From Melastoma dodecandrum (lineage: Eukaryota > Streptophyta > Magnoliopsida > Myrtales > Melastomataceae): 64,000 bases of DNA. Positions 47,724 to 58,798 of the stretch are shown here, one piece after another (positions within the stretch are counted from its first letter, which is position 1; the number at the start of each line of letters is the position of its first letter). The notes under the pieces are model-generated. The model worked only from the letters and a program-made list of their open reading frames with translations, searched no databases and had not been told where the DNA came from. The DNA is taken from NCBI GenBank assembly GCA_029817715.1, contig JARUPY010000266.1:1-64000 (forward strand), given 5' to 3'. The position numbers and the translations under genes were made by a program.

Positions 47724-48240
47724 GTGGTCAACATACTGGACTCGTACATGAACCGCATGCTGGCAAACTATGCCATCACCTTCTCGGAAGATGACCTGCC
47801 AGAAAGAGGACGGGACCATAACAACGCCTTGTCCATCACACTCAAGTGTCGCGATAGTATTTTTTCCAAAGTGCTCATCGATGGGGGGTCCGGAGTCAAC
47901 ATCATCCCTCTTACGGTGGCTCAGAAGCTCGGTGTCAACATAGAGAGAATTCTACCATCCAGCCTGACCATTCGGGCTTTTGACCATTAGGCCTACAGCG
48001 AGGTGACCCTAGAGATCAAAGTGGGGCCCACTCTCTGCTCCTCCGCATTCCAAATTCTTGAGACCGTCGGATCCTTCAACATGCTGCTAGGACGTCCATA
48101 GATCCATCAAGCAAGGGCAATCCCTTCGACTCTAGACCAAATGGTCCGATTTATGTCAGATGGCAAGCTCATCATAGTCAAAGGGGAGTGTACCATGGAA
48201 TTATGCCATGACATTGAGATGCCTTATGTCGGAGAATAAA
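47724..48240 (+). pseudogene. aspartic protease of element D
   Basis: KVLIDGGSGVNIIPLTVAQK carries the catalytic Asp (GAT at 47880-47882) in an I-D-G/S-G-S context, followed by PSSLTIRAFD. After a stop (47988) come V-T-L-E-I-K-V-G-P-T and NMLLGRP-x-IHQARAIPST. This is the complete protease pattern seen in Tat elements. One in-frame stop and another at GRP-x (TAG near 48099) break it. Confidence 0.85.
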
Positions 48241-48272
48241 CTGGTGAACCATCGACAACTCAAGCGTTCGAG

Positions 48273-48629
48273 ATGGTTAACATGGTCAGGAGGGACATCA
48301 AGTCAGGTCCCCTAATGGGCCAGGGCAACGTCAGCACTGCTCGACAATTCATCAAATTTGGATACCAGCCTGGTCAAGGACTCGGAGCTCAATGGCAAGG
48401 CATCCGACATCCGATCGACAACCCTATCCAGTTGGGAACACATGCTTTCGGATCCAAAGGTGACGAACCACGGAGGCCTAAACCAATAATTCAGGACAAG
48501 CACGTCAGGGGAAAGTCGTCCATCCCTTTCGTGCGTTCGTCAACAACAACAATGGAAGGTGAGATCCTCTCCGAACAGATGGAGGATATGAAGATTGAGG
48601 CACAAGAGCCGAAGAAGAAATCAACATGA
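48273..48629 (+). pseudogene. G-patch-like motif frame downstream of protease, element D
   Basis: The frame contains RQFIKFGYQPGQGLGAQWQG at about residues 24-43. The series G-Y-x-P-G-x-GLG-x-x-x-x-G-I resembles a G-patch, known from some plant gypsy pol polyproteins and betaretroviral protease. G-patches generally recruit RNA helicases. The position right after protease and before RT supports a pol-encoded RNA-binding or cofactor segment. The function in this family is inference. Confidence 0.6.
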
Positions 48630-48959
48630 TGGAAGCGTCGAACCCAACTGAGTCAAACATGTTACTCGAAGGGAACGGGGCTTTGAACATACCCGAAAAC
48701 ACCCTCGAACGAGATGAAGTGATCGTAGGTAACCCGAAGTCCCTCGACGGCTACCATGGTCTCGAGCTAGGTCTCCAACAACATAAGGAACCAAGGGAGA
48801 TAACATTACAAGTACCCATATCGGTCAACATTGGAACAGACAACGAACCCAAGGAGAGACACATTGGGGCAGATCTCCCAGCAGATGAGGCCAAGATTAT
48901 CGTCAACCTACTCAAGGATTCTCAAACATCTTCGCTTGGATGTACGCGGATATGCCATG

Positions 48960-50035
48960 ACTAGAGCCGGAGATAGTGGAACATAAAATCCCATTGATCC
49001 ACGAATCCGTCCCACCAAGCAGAAACAACATCGGTACAAGCCCGAGCTAGCCCTTGCGATCAAGGAAGAGGTCGACAAGCTGCTTAAAGTCAACTTCATC
49101 GAAGTAGCCAATTACCCACAATGGGTTGCCAACATCGTCCTCGTTATCAAGAAAAATGGGATGGTCCGAGTCTGCATCGACTACCGCGACCTTAACAAAG
49201 CAAGTCCCAAAGATGACTTCCCTTTGTCACACATCGACCTGCTAGTGGACAATACCGCCATTTTTAACAGATTTTCTTTCTTGGTTGGATTCTCCTGTTA
49301 CAACCAAATTTGTATGGTCGAAGAAGATAAAGAAAAAACGACATTCACAACACCTTGGGGCACGTTTTGCTATAGGGTCATGCCCTTCTGACTCAAGAAC
49401 GCTGGGGCAACCTATCAACGCGCAATGGTGGAATTATTCCATGACATTATGCATCGTGAGCTTGAGGTCTACGTCGACGACATGATCGCCAAATTCAGAG
49501 CAGAAGAGGACCACACTATTGTTCTCCGCAAGCTATTCGAATTACTTCGCAAATACAAGCTTCGTCTCAATCCAGCCAAGTGCGTTTTCGGGGCAACATC
49601 AGGCAAACTTCCCGAATTCATTGTCAGCAGCAAAGACATCGAGATCGACCCCAACAAAATCAAGGCAATTCACGATCTCCCATCACCAAAGTCGATTAGG
49701 GAGATTCGGGGCTTCATGGGTCATGTCAACTACATTGGGAGGTTCATCTCTAACCTTTCCAATACATGCAAACCTTTGTTCAAGAAACTAAGGAAAGATG
49801 TCAAATTCGAATGGGACGGCGAGTGCAAAACCGCGTTCGAGCAGATAAAGGCCGACCTAACAAAACCGCCCGTCCTCATCCAGCCAAAGCTGGGGCACCC
49901 TCTCATGCTCTACCTCATAGTTCGAGAAGATTCATTTGGAGCCATGCTTGCCCAACAGTTACTAGGCCCTAAGTTACATGCAATCTACTACTTAAGCAAG
50001 AAATTCACGGATTGTGAGCCCGGTACACGATGCTA
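48960..50035 (+). pseudogene. reverse transcriptase (and start of RNase H) of element D
   Basis: Blocks in near-continuous frame: I-P-L...R-I-R-P-x-KQ-K-x-H-R-YKPELA, PQWVANIVLVIKKNG, VRVCIDYRDLNKASPKDDFP, TTFTTPWGTFCYRVMPF (stop at the following TGA), KNAGATYQRAM, and the catalytic YVDD at 49470-49481 followed by MIAKF. Then come LNPAKCVFGA, GFMGHVNYIGRFISNL, and RNase H start LMLYLIVREDSFGAMLAQ. Both catalytic Asp residues survive. The interruptions are few: one stop near 49390 and a frame change near 48960. Confidence 0.9.
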
Positions 50036-50347
50036 GAACGTACCTATTGTGCACTCATCTGGGTTCTACACCGACTCCGACAGTACATTCTCTGCTATGA
50101 GATCCTGTTGGTATCTTAGAATGTTCCCCTCAAGTATCTCTTCGACAAACCAACACTGATCGAAAGAGTCTCCAAATGACAACTACAGCTAGCCGAATTC
50201 GACATGAGATTTTATTTGACGAATTCTGTCAAAGGCAGAATAATCGCTGACCACATCGCAAAATATCCTGGAACTGACAACTCCCCACTGGAAGTCAAAT
50301 TACCGGACGAAAACATCTTCCTCACAGAGCCATAGCAAAGGTGGACA
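50036..50347 (+). pseudogene. gypsy RNase H C-terminal part of element D
   Basis: E-R-T-Y-C-A-L-I-W-x-L-H-R-L-R-Q-Y-I and then K-Y-L-F-D-K-P-T-L-I-E-R-V (about 50035-50180) continue RNase H. An E-F-D-M-R-F-Y-L-T-N-S-V-K-G-R-I-I-A-D-H block (near 50198-50255) closes the domain. Stops at 50120 and 50178 break it. Confidence 0.7.
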
Positions 50348-50779
50348 ATGTATTTCAAAGGCTCTGTCAACTCTTCTGGTTCAAGCATTGGAGCGGTGGT
50401 GATATCACCGGATGGACAATACTATCCAGAAGCTGCTAATGTCACCTTCCCATGCACGAATAACATCGCTGAATACGAAGCATGCATTCTCGGCCTGTTA
50501 CGTGCACTTGATATTCGAGTCCGATTTCTTGACGTTCATGGAGATTCGGCACTTATTATCTCCCAAATGAACGGGGCATGGCGCCAGGACTACCTACAAA
50601 CAATAGCCCGCCAGTTCATTGATATTGAGTTCAATTACCTCCCACAGGCAGATAATCATTTCGCCGATGCTCTTGCTGGTCATGCATCACTGATTCCATC
50701 AGCAAGAGAAATGGACATCGAGCCTCTTCGCATCTACATCGCTGAAAACCCAAGCAGCATACACGTCAAGACTTGCTAA
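50348..50779 (+). CDS. archaeal-type RNase H domain frame of element D
   Basis: A 143-codon frame with GAVVISPDGQYY, NNIAEYEACILGLLRAL, VHGDSALIISQMNG and FNYLPQADNHFADALAGHAS. These are the four blocks of the additional Tat RNase H. The first catalytic position, usually F-D-G, reads F-K-G near residue 4, so one metal ligand is probably lost although E (of EYEA) and D (of GDS) remain. It is an open domain inside an otherwise broken polyprotein, so it is not expected to be expressed as an enzyme. Confidence 0.75.
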   Translation: MYFKGSVNSSGSSIGAVVISPDGQYYPEAANVTFPCTNNIAEYEACILGLLRALDIRVRFLDVHGDSALIISQMNGAWRQDYLQTIARQFIDIEFNYLPQADNHFADALAGHASLIPSAREMDIEPLRIYIAENPSSIHVKTC

Positions 50780-52055
50780 CCTGAGAACTCACCACCGTTG
50801 TTTCGAGACATCAAAACTTACCTGGATACGGGCGCTTTTCGCCAAGACAGCACAAGAAAGGAATGCAAATTCATCTGAAGGTTTACATGGAGCTACTTCA
50901 TCAATGGTGACATGCTCTACAAGAAGTCCTTCACGACAACCCTCATGCGGTGCGTCACCGAACAAGAAGCCCAAGCCATCATCTTCGAAGTCCATGAAGG
51001 CGTTTGCGGACCACAAACGAACAAACGGTTATGCTCTCGCTCAGAAGATCATGCATCAGGGATACGATTGGTTCACAATCGAGGCGGACTGCATCAAATA
51101 CGTCAAAACATGCAAAAAATGTCGGATATACAACAACATGGTGCAGACCCCTCTGACAAGGCTCTACCTACTGTTCGAACCATGACCGTTCTCAATGTGG
51201 GGCATGGACGTCATCGGACCGATTAATCCCAAGGCATCAAACTGACATCTATTCAGACTGGTCGCCATCGACTATTTCACTAAATGGATCGAAACACAGT
51301 CTTTCAAGGAAGTCACCGCGAATAACGTCATACGTTTCATGCGGGCAAACATTATCGCCAGATACGGAGTTCCAGAGTTGCTCGCTCGTCACCGACAACG
51401 ACACAAACTTCAGTGGCAAACAGATGAATTCTCTATGTATTGAATTTCGAATCAAACACCTCAACTCTTCACCGTACCGTCCACAAATGAACGGTGTCGT
51501 TGAAGATGCCAACAAAAACATGAAAGGGATCCTTCAGAAGACGGCGATCACATATCGTGATTGGCACGAGAATCTCCCTTTCGCATTACTCGCCTACCGG
51601 ATGACGATGCGCACTTCGGCTGGGTCAACTCCCTTCGAGCTCGTCTATGGATCTTAAGTAGTCATTCCAGCAGATGTCAAGTTACTTACTCTCGGGATCT
51701 CGTCCCAAAGTAACATGACCGAAGAAGAGAAGGTCAATCACCAGCTCGCCCACCTCGACTTCATCGACGAGAAACGACCTGCTGCAATCGACCATATGTA
51801 GTGTTATCAACAACGCATATCCAGGGCATTCAACAAAAAAGTCAAAGGGGTCAAGTTCAAACCAGGAGACCTCGTCCTCAAACGGATCCTTCCAAACGTC
51901 AAAGATCCTAGGGGAAAATTCGCTCCAAACTTCGAGGGACCATTCATCGTTAAACATGCCTTCTCAGGAGGAGCAACCATCCTAACGAAGATGGATTGTG
52001 GAGAACTGTCGTAACCAATCAATGTAGACGCTCTCCGACGTTACTACACTTAAAT
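50780..52055 (+). pseudogene. integrase of element D, frameshifted
   Basis: The zinc region: F-I-N-G-D-M-L-Y-K-K-S and EVHEGVCG-P-Q-T-N, then GYDWFTIEADCIKYVKTCKK CRIY (50890-51140). The core: PFSMWGMDVIG (51185-51220; first Asp), VAIDYFTKWIET, I-I-A-R-Y-G-V-P-E, S-P-Y-R-P-Q-M-NGVVEDANKN (51470-51525; the Glu of the DDE triad is in NGVVEDAN) and LPFALLAYR-x-T-x-RTSAGSTPFELVYG (51570-51655). The C-terminal part: VKFKPGDLVLKRI, GKFAPNFEGPF-x-V and a final ...NVDALRRYY stop near 52053. Several frame changes between blocks. Confidence 0.85.
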
Positions 52056-54220
52056 GATGTCAAAGTTTCAAGCCAAAAACTTATTTCAGTTTCGCTAATC
52101 CTTCGAGTCCATCGGACGAAGACGCAATAGTGAAACAAAAAAGGAAGTATCAAGACTTTACCTTTCCTTTCAAATTTGTGAAATTACATGAGCAAATTTT
52201 CATTTCTACTCTAAAAGAAGCAAGTTATACAAACTCACTTGTTTTCTCGCTATTGTTTACTATGTACAAATTCAACCCTCACAACAGACATAAGGCAGGA
52301 GTAGCACTTCGCCAAACCTTCGATTCCATCGTATGAAGACGCACTGACGAAGCAACATGAACGGGGAGTATTAATCCAACACTTTCTGCATGGAGACAAG
52401 TTACATGAGCCCACTTGTACTTCGCCCTTTTGTGTTTGTAGGTACACGAACATCCTGCATTATGAGCAAAGGCGTGGGTGGTTGGATGAAAAATTTCGAA
52501 CCAAAGCTTCGGGATTACCTTTGTCATCACCAAAGATCATCAGCTATAGTCACGCTTCCATTTCCCCAAGTCGTAGTCGGGTTATATGAGCACACCGAAT
52601 CCCCCAACACGAGTGGGACATGCGAGCATATTCTGCCCCTACGACAATCGAGATGGACATTCTCTTCTCATCTCCCCAGCGGATACGTGGCCTTATCGAT
52701 ATTTCCCTAAGCGAGAGTCAAAACACTTGAGCTAATTCCATCTCCTTCTATTGTCAACTGTGTAGGTACACGAGCAACCACACGGTACGATACAAACTCT
52801 GGGGCAACAACGAAGATGGAAGATGTTGCAAGCCTAACCTTGAAAGACACGAACGGGGGCACGAAATTAGAAGCATTTTCCTATGAAACTCAGACCAACT
52901 CGAGCTCCACTGCTAATTTTTCCATCTAGGTTTGCATACCCAAAGGTATTCACTCCTTAAGCATTCGTGAGTTCATGCATATAAAGAAAATGTTCATGCA
53001 TTCGTGTGTTCATGCATCAAATTTTCACAAAAAGAAAATGCTTCTGGGCGAGAAGCGGAGAAGGCAAACCCACTCTCAAACACTTACCCCAGAGAGATGA
53101 GTGTAAACATCGTGAGAATTCACCTACACAAGCGTCCAGGCGGACGAAGAATTCTTTGACAAATGATGCTTATACCAGGATAAGATCAAGTGTTCGTTTT
53201 CTACCCAAACACAGAACATTGACCATTGCTAACCCCTCCGAACCAAAGTCGAAGTTTCTGCCCATACTACCCCCTCTGAGTCTAAGGATCGCCTCACATT
53301 GAAGTAAATGGAGATCCTGTAGTAAGAAACCGAAAGTAATGGACCACAGAGGCGACTCTTCCTCAAAGTTCAAGTGAAGAAACATCATCAACAAACATGC
53401 ACACCAGTTGAGACGTTTTCAAAGACAGTCATCTTCACCAAAACAATGAAAAATCAAATCTTCAAGAAGTCCGAAGCATCTCCAACAAAAATCGACAAGA
53501 ACAGAAAGTGGGGTAATTTTCTATAAATCATCAAGAAAAAAGCAAAATTAGCACAATGACCAAAGTCTTCAAAAGCAAAACACAATAAACAAAAGAGCAA
53601 ATTAAAACACTAGGGCCAACATGAACGGTCATAAAAGCAAAGGTGCTATCTCCTGGACAAAGCGAGGAGAAGACATTCCCCAAAACGGATTTCCAAAGTT
53701 CTAATTGATCAGCCATGTCCCCAACGGCGTGTCTTAAGGGGCCTGATGTCTGGTAGATGGAGAATTTGTTTGGACGGTGGAACCTCAATGGTACAACAGC
53801 TTTAGATGAGGTCCTTAGACTCGTTCCTTCAAAATGACAAATTTAGATTCTCTATCCAAAGGCCTTACACCAGAGCTACATTACAACCCACATAAAGTCT
53901 CGTTCGACCAGTATATGAGCATCCAAGTCAAAGGAATTCTGAAATCCCACCAAGACAGCTTTCAGAAATAAGAGTGAGCCGCGAGAAATGTCAAAAGCCT
54001 TTCTTCGACCTTGCTAAGAAGCATCTAAATAAACTTTTTCAACATAAATCACGGCATACATGAATGTCATAATAGTACATGTTTGATTACTCTCGTATTT
54101 CATGGGGTCTCGTTTATTACTAACATTTTCTTGATGAGATAGAAATTACAGGTCAATCAGGGATACTCTAAGTGCACAATTTAAGATATTAATAAAGTCT
54201 TTACGAGAAAATCTTTCCTT
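52056..54220. repeat. 3' untranslated region of element D with long-period tandem repeats
   Basis: Two segments about 213 bp apart share CTTCGAKTCCATCGKAYGAAGACGC (52104, 52317) and TTACATGAGC (52187, 52400). A GTGTAGGTACACGA-like string recurs at about 52435 and 52760. GTTCATGCAT occurs three times at 52972-53020. Long repeat-bearing 3' regions between integrase and 3' LTR are characteristic of Tat elements. No gene is supported. Confidence 0.6.
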
Positions 54221-54235
54221 GCAAAGAGGGGCAAC
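54221..54235 (+). other. polypurine tract of element D
   Basis: GCAAAGAGGGGCAAC ends exactly at the TGTAATACCCC start of the 3' LTR. Confidence 0.75.
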
Positions 54236-55813
54236 TGTAATACCCCAAATTTTGAAAAATCCTCAAAAAATAACCTAGGAGAAGGAAAAGAAATCTTCAA
54301 AATATTTTTCCTCATAGGAAGAAAAATATCTTCAAATAATAACTTAGAGAAGAAATAAAATAAATTCAAAATATGATTTTTCTTAGAGAAAAAATCTTCA
54401 AAACTAGGACCTCCAAAACCTTGACATTGGGAAATAAAATCATAATCGAATATCACGCAAAATCCAGAAAAATTACAAAAATCACCCAAAATCACACACA
54501 TTGGCTACCTATAATACATTCAGCCCCCCCTCCCATGCAAGTTTTTTTGCATCCTTCCGGAGATCTTGCTCCTCTTCCCTGCCGACGACCCCAAGGTAAG
54601 TCTAGTGACGACCTGGAAACTCACCAACGCTAACCCGACTAGCAGCCCAGACTTTCCTTTACGACGGTAGCTGCAAGCGACCAAAGTTCCTATAGCAACA
54701 ATTTTCCGGTCACGGTGGACAGTAGTAGAGCCCAGACCAGCGACAACAGCAAACCTCATGCCTAGCTGATCTCGTTCTCCATTTTTGACGAGTACCAATG
54801 CCTGAGACTTCTCGTGGCTGCACATCAGCACCACGAGAAGTCGTTTTGTATTCTAATCGATCTACCTACATGTGCAGGATGAAGAGAGACGGGAGGAATC
54901 ATCAAACGATGGCTATCCGACGACATGACCACAGTCGCGATAAGTCAAGAGATCGACTTCAACGGGATACACAACGCCATCGTATGTATACTCTTATTCA
55001 TTAAATTCTAATTATTAAATAAAATTTTCTAACTACCAATTTTCGTTTATTTTGCATGAAAAATCGGACGAGAACTTCGAAGGATTCGACATGACGAATC
55101 TTGAAGGCTAGAGGAGCTGGAGCACAAGATAGAAGGCGTGGCGGAAGGTTTTACTAGAGCGGCCCCGACCGTCAATTTTCAACTGACAAGGTGTTATCCC
55201 GGTTGCCTAAGGTACATGAGGGAGGTGCGGACCTCCAAAATTTTATTTATTTTCCACCTGTAACGGGCCGTGGACCCAAGTACATAGGCCCACGGTCACC
55301 TTCCTTCCCCACCCCATTTGATCTAAATAATTGATTTATGGGTATTTGCATGCTTTAGGCCCATAGGATTTATGGCGCATGTGATATTTTTAATCGAACA
55401 CGAGTTTGAGTCTAAAAGCCTGAATCGGGTCCAACGCCCGTAAACGAAGACATTTTTAGAGAAACGCCACCGTTTCGCATCCCCGAACCAACGGTTTTCT
55501 CGACTTAAACCGTTTTATAAATAAGTCGGCGGTGACTCCGTAATAGCTTACCTAGGTTAAGCAACAATGGCTATTTTCTTTCGGAGCCATCATGGATGAG
55601 GGAAGGCGACGTGAGCCCCTCCCGATATTTCCGAAGATTCCTCTTTGGGATCATGCTCCGCTTCTCGCCCGTCGTCATCAAGGGAGGGTCAACCCCGCTC
55701 TTCTCCGCGGCGCCTTGACGCCCGAGTCTTGACGTCGACCGGAGGAGCATCTGGGGAGCGGGTCTCGAATCCTCGTATCGTCCAAACCACCGTCACGGAA
55801 GGGCACGCGTATA
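54236..55813. repeat. 3' LTR of element D
   Basis: Starts TGTAATACCCCAAATTTTGA and ends GCACGCGTATA (CA changed to TA). Collinear with 41126-42784. It carries a good TATA box, TTTATAAATA at 55514-55523, inside a segment absent from the 5' LTR. Confidence 0.9.
55514..55523 (+). promoter_or_regulatory. TATA box of element D LTR (3' copy only)
   Basis: TTTATAAATA between ACCGTTTT and AGTCGGCGG. The homologous 43 nt are missing in the 5' LTR at 42452/42453. Confidence 0.6.
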
Positions 55814-55818
55814 GGGAT
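55814..55818. repeat. target-site duplication GGGAT, right copy of element D
   Basis: Identical to 41121-41125. Confidence 0.9.
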
Positions 55819-56506
55819 ACTCCTAAGATCCATCAGTTGGAGAGCGATATTCCAGCGACGTAACAGCTGGGGACATCCCGTAATATGCCAATCACCTCGG
55901 TCGAGGTTGGTGTCCATAGCCTTATTGTTATCAAATTCCAAGAGGATACTCTTGGGGCCGACAGGGGATACTAGAAAAAGTCATTTCTTTCCCCACAGTT
56001 GCATACAGCCCTCTTAATTACATTCATTGGAAAATCTTTCCCCATCATAAATGCCACCAAGCAATTATCCCAGTACTTTTTTGTCTTGCCTTCTCCGTTG
56101 AGCCGGTGTTCCAACTATTTAATATTACTTTGAAAGAGATATCAATTGTGGAGTTGGGGAAGTAATGGTTGAAGAGACGTTGTGAAATAGTAGCGCTTGG
56201 GTTTTTCAGGGAATGGCAGACACGAGTTAAGATTAGGTGAGTCGGGGAAGGCGATAGCCGGAGGTAGCTAGGCAAGTGAGGGCTGGTGGTAGGTGAGCCG
56301 GGAGGAATAGGTTGGTCACGAGAAGTAAGGGAAGAGGAGAGAATGGTGGTGAGACGGTGTTCGAGGAGAGGAATAAGGGGTGGTTGCGAATGGGGTCGGT
56401 GAGGAGCCAACCAAACGTCTGCGGAGAGAGTAGATGGCGGGAATCTTAGAGAGAAGGTAGATAATTTATATAGAGAAAATTTCTCTACAAATGATCCCCA
56501 CACCAA
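55814..56506 (-). pseudogene. LINE ORF1-type DUF4283 gene, 5' part, split by element D
   Basis: The minus-strand frame from 56506 gives a Ser/Pro-rich N-terminus. After one frameshift near 56070 comes KKYWDNCLVAFMMGKDFPMN then VIKRAV, the DUF4283 start (W-x-N-x-L-I-x-x-F-x-G-K/R-x-x-P-x-x-V-x-x-A). The frame 55941-55678 gives MEFDNNKAMDTNLDRGDWHI then CPQLLRRW and LMDLRSIP (F-x-x-x-x-A-x-x-x-L-x-x-G-P-W-H-I-x-G-x-P-L-x-L-R-x-W). The reading stops being gene-like exactly at the GGGAT site and resumes at 41125. It may be LINE ORF1 or a related nucleic-acid-binding retro-gene. Confidence 0.75.
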
Positions 56507-57968
56507 TGCATTATTGGTTAAAAGGCAACCTAAACACAGGAAGAAATCAAAACATAAAGGTGTTTAATGGACTACCCTCTTCGCATGTGGATATGTTGGA
56601 ACCAATTTGTATTCATCAACTTGACAACCACTAGAAGCTATCAGGAACTCATCTTAGCCAGAGCGTCATAAGTCTAAGTTGTACAAGGACATAGGACAAA
56701 GAAACGGAGGACCTACCAAACATGAGATTTGCACTTCCTGAAGAATTTGGCTGGGAACCCTCCAATAACATCCCCTTCACCCTGATCACATATGCTACAT
56801 CCCATCAGAATTCAACCAGGTGGGACTAGGATGAGTAATTAAAGATCAGAGGGATTCGGGATTGGAGGATTCGGCAAGAAACAACCTAATACAAACAGCC
56901 TAGCCGCTGAAGCACTAGCCTCCATGAGGGCATCTCTCTAGCAAAACAACTAGGGATTCAATCCCTGACAATCCAGATAGATGTTAAGACATTATTTCAG
57001 TACACAACGGGTTCAAAACGTTGCCCCCACTAATCTTTCCTATTGTAGATCATTGCAAGTTGCAATTAAGTGACTTTGAGGAATTTACCATTATATATAT
57101 TCGCATGGAGTGGAAACGCCTAGATGACAAACTAGAAAGAGAGCGAGGCACAAGGACGAAAGCGTCATCACCTTTTATTCCCTCCCCCCGGATTTTGTAA
57201 TAGACGTACTTCATAGGGGTATCCCCTCTTTTGGGAACTATGGTGAACCCAATCACCGCACTGGTGTTACCTAAACGCTACAGGCTATTGAGTAATCTAA
57301 ATCTCCCTTTTCTTAAAAAGAAACAAAATATCCAAAAAATATCGAGGAAGCGACTGAAGCTGTGATGAAAACAGTATGCTCATAATAAGAGAAGCTGTGA
57401 GGGTTTGATACTACTCCATCTAAGGCAACAATAGTTGAAGCTCAAGTTTGTAACGGGTCTGGTGTCTCCATTTACCTTATATTGCATACCTCATTTTTAA
57501 ATGCAGATGCCTTATGTTTTTCCTTAATGTCCTACATTAACAATGGCTACAATGGATGTTAATTTGTCCAAGTCTTATTTTGTTTGGATGTTTCATTGCA
57601 GTCATAACATGTTACTCGAAATATTATTGGACTTGATTTTGTGACACTACTTTGTTGTTTTATGATGTAACAATAGTGGTAGGGATAATTTTTTGTTAAA
57701 TGAGTACATAACTGCTTTTACCAATATTAATGAGAACGACAAGATTATGGAATGTTATTATCTATTTTATTGAATGAATAAGACAAGAAACTTGGATGAT
57801 TTTACACAATAACTATTGTAATCGCATAAAAAGAACATGGTACCAAGTAACGTTGCTCTATATCCCAAGATCACACATTATTTTTCAACAATAATATAAT
57901 CTAAACAATATCCTATGACAAACAAAAGAAGTGGTAATACAACCAGCAATAAGCATCTCAATATATAC
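56507..57968. other. intergenic, no gene recognised
   Basis: Short frames only (for example minus 57050-57256 without similarity). AT-rich in the right half. Confidence 0.4.
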
Positions 57969-58136
57969 TTATGCTTTGATTAGGGTAACCTCAACATTCA
58001 AAAATTTAGATCCATTGAAGGATCTTTGATAAATGTCCAGTTCATAGTAGTAATGAACCTCGTCAACCTACGAACATTGGTCAATGAGCTCTTGTCGCTT
58101 GTCATTTCTCGTCGTCTCCTATTCCGAAGGTCATAC
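57969..58136 (-). pseudogene. relic terminal exon of an unidentified gene
   Basis: On the minus strand an acceptor TTTTTAACAG precedes a 168-nt block divisible by three that ends in TAA. It reads ...RNDKRQELIDQCS, then VDEVHYYYELDIYQRSFNGS and KFLNVEVTLIKA. Two TAG codons and one TGA interrupt it; all could come from CAG or CGA by C-to-T change. The composition looks like real protein, yet I do not recognise the family. Confidence 0.45.
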
Positions 58137-58270
58137 CTGTTAAAAATAGGGTTTCACATTTTGAGGGAATGATGGGAGTGTCACATAATGCAAAATATCA
58201 AATACCTGTTAAAAATAGGGTTTCACATTTTGAGGGAATGATGGGAGTGCCACATAATCCCAAATACCTG
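58133..58270. repeat. tandem duplication, 69- and 62-bp units
   Basis: ATACCTGTTAAAAATAGGG and the following GTTTCACATTTTGAGGGAATGATGGGAGTG recur at 58133 and 58202, with a partial third start at 58264. The units differ by one base change and a 7-nt indel near the end. Confidence 0.9.
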
Positions 58271-58361
58271 TTTTAACTCTGTGGATAAAGGAGGTTGTGT
58301 TAAGTCTAGGAGGTCAAAATATCAAAACTAAGGAGAGCGGAGAAATCTCAGGTTAGTCACT

Positions 58362-58775
58362 TGATGCGTGGGAACAATCGAGGAGAGGATGCGGAAAGAG
58401 TTAGGGAAGAAGGTGAAGTTTTCAAAAGGGTGGATAGGTGGGAGCCAGAGAGCCATCTCGAACTAGATGGGTTGGACACAATAGTAGGGTGAGCTTACTT
58501 TGTGGTCGGAATGAGTAGCGGCACATGAAGAACACCAGGCTGTGGATAACACTAATAAGAAATCATCAATACCTGGATGAAGCTGAAAAGGAAAAAGAAT
58601 TAATAATGAGAAAAGAAGGAAAGAGGAAAATCAGTAATAGGAAGGCTAACAAACTCATGCACAATAGAGAGAAGGAGAAAAGGAGCAGCATACATGGCAG
58701 TTTGTTAGAAAGAAAAATTATATGAAAGGGTTTAGGAGGTTAGAGGGTGTCTGGGAGAGGGAGCGGGGCAGTTCA
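58362..58775. repeat. 5' LTR of chromovirus E, 3'-truncated
   Basis: Aligned to 61649-61957: AAAGAGTTAGG, CCATCTCGAA, GATGGGYTSGACACAATMGTAGGG, AAGAACACCA, AATAAGAAATCATCAATA and GAGAGGGAGCG. It holds about 110 bp not in the 3' copy between GGCTAACA and GAGAGGGAGCG. Confidence 0.8.
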
Positions 58776-58798
58776 AGATGTAGGGCAGAACATTCACT

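Larger units (their letters stand above)
41126..55813 (+). mobile_element. Ty3/gypsy Tat-type LTR retrotransposon D, full length
   Basis: A 14.7-kb unit with two LTRs starting TGTAA and ending TACA/TATA, perfect GGGAT target duplications, a primer site, a polypurine tract and the domain order DUF7745-like, gag, protease, G-patch-like, RT, RNase H, archaeal-type RNase H, integrase, long 3' untranslated region. It is the best preserved retroelement here, yet stops and frameshifts interrupt most domains. LTRs look roughly 85-90% alike by eye, so it is not recent. It inserted into a DUF4283 gene remnant. Confidence 0.9.
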
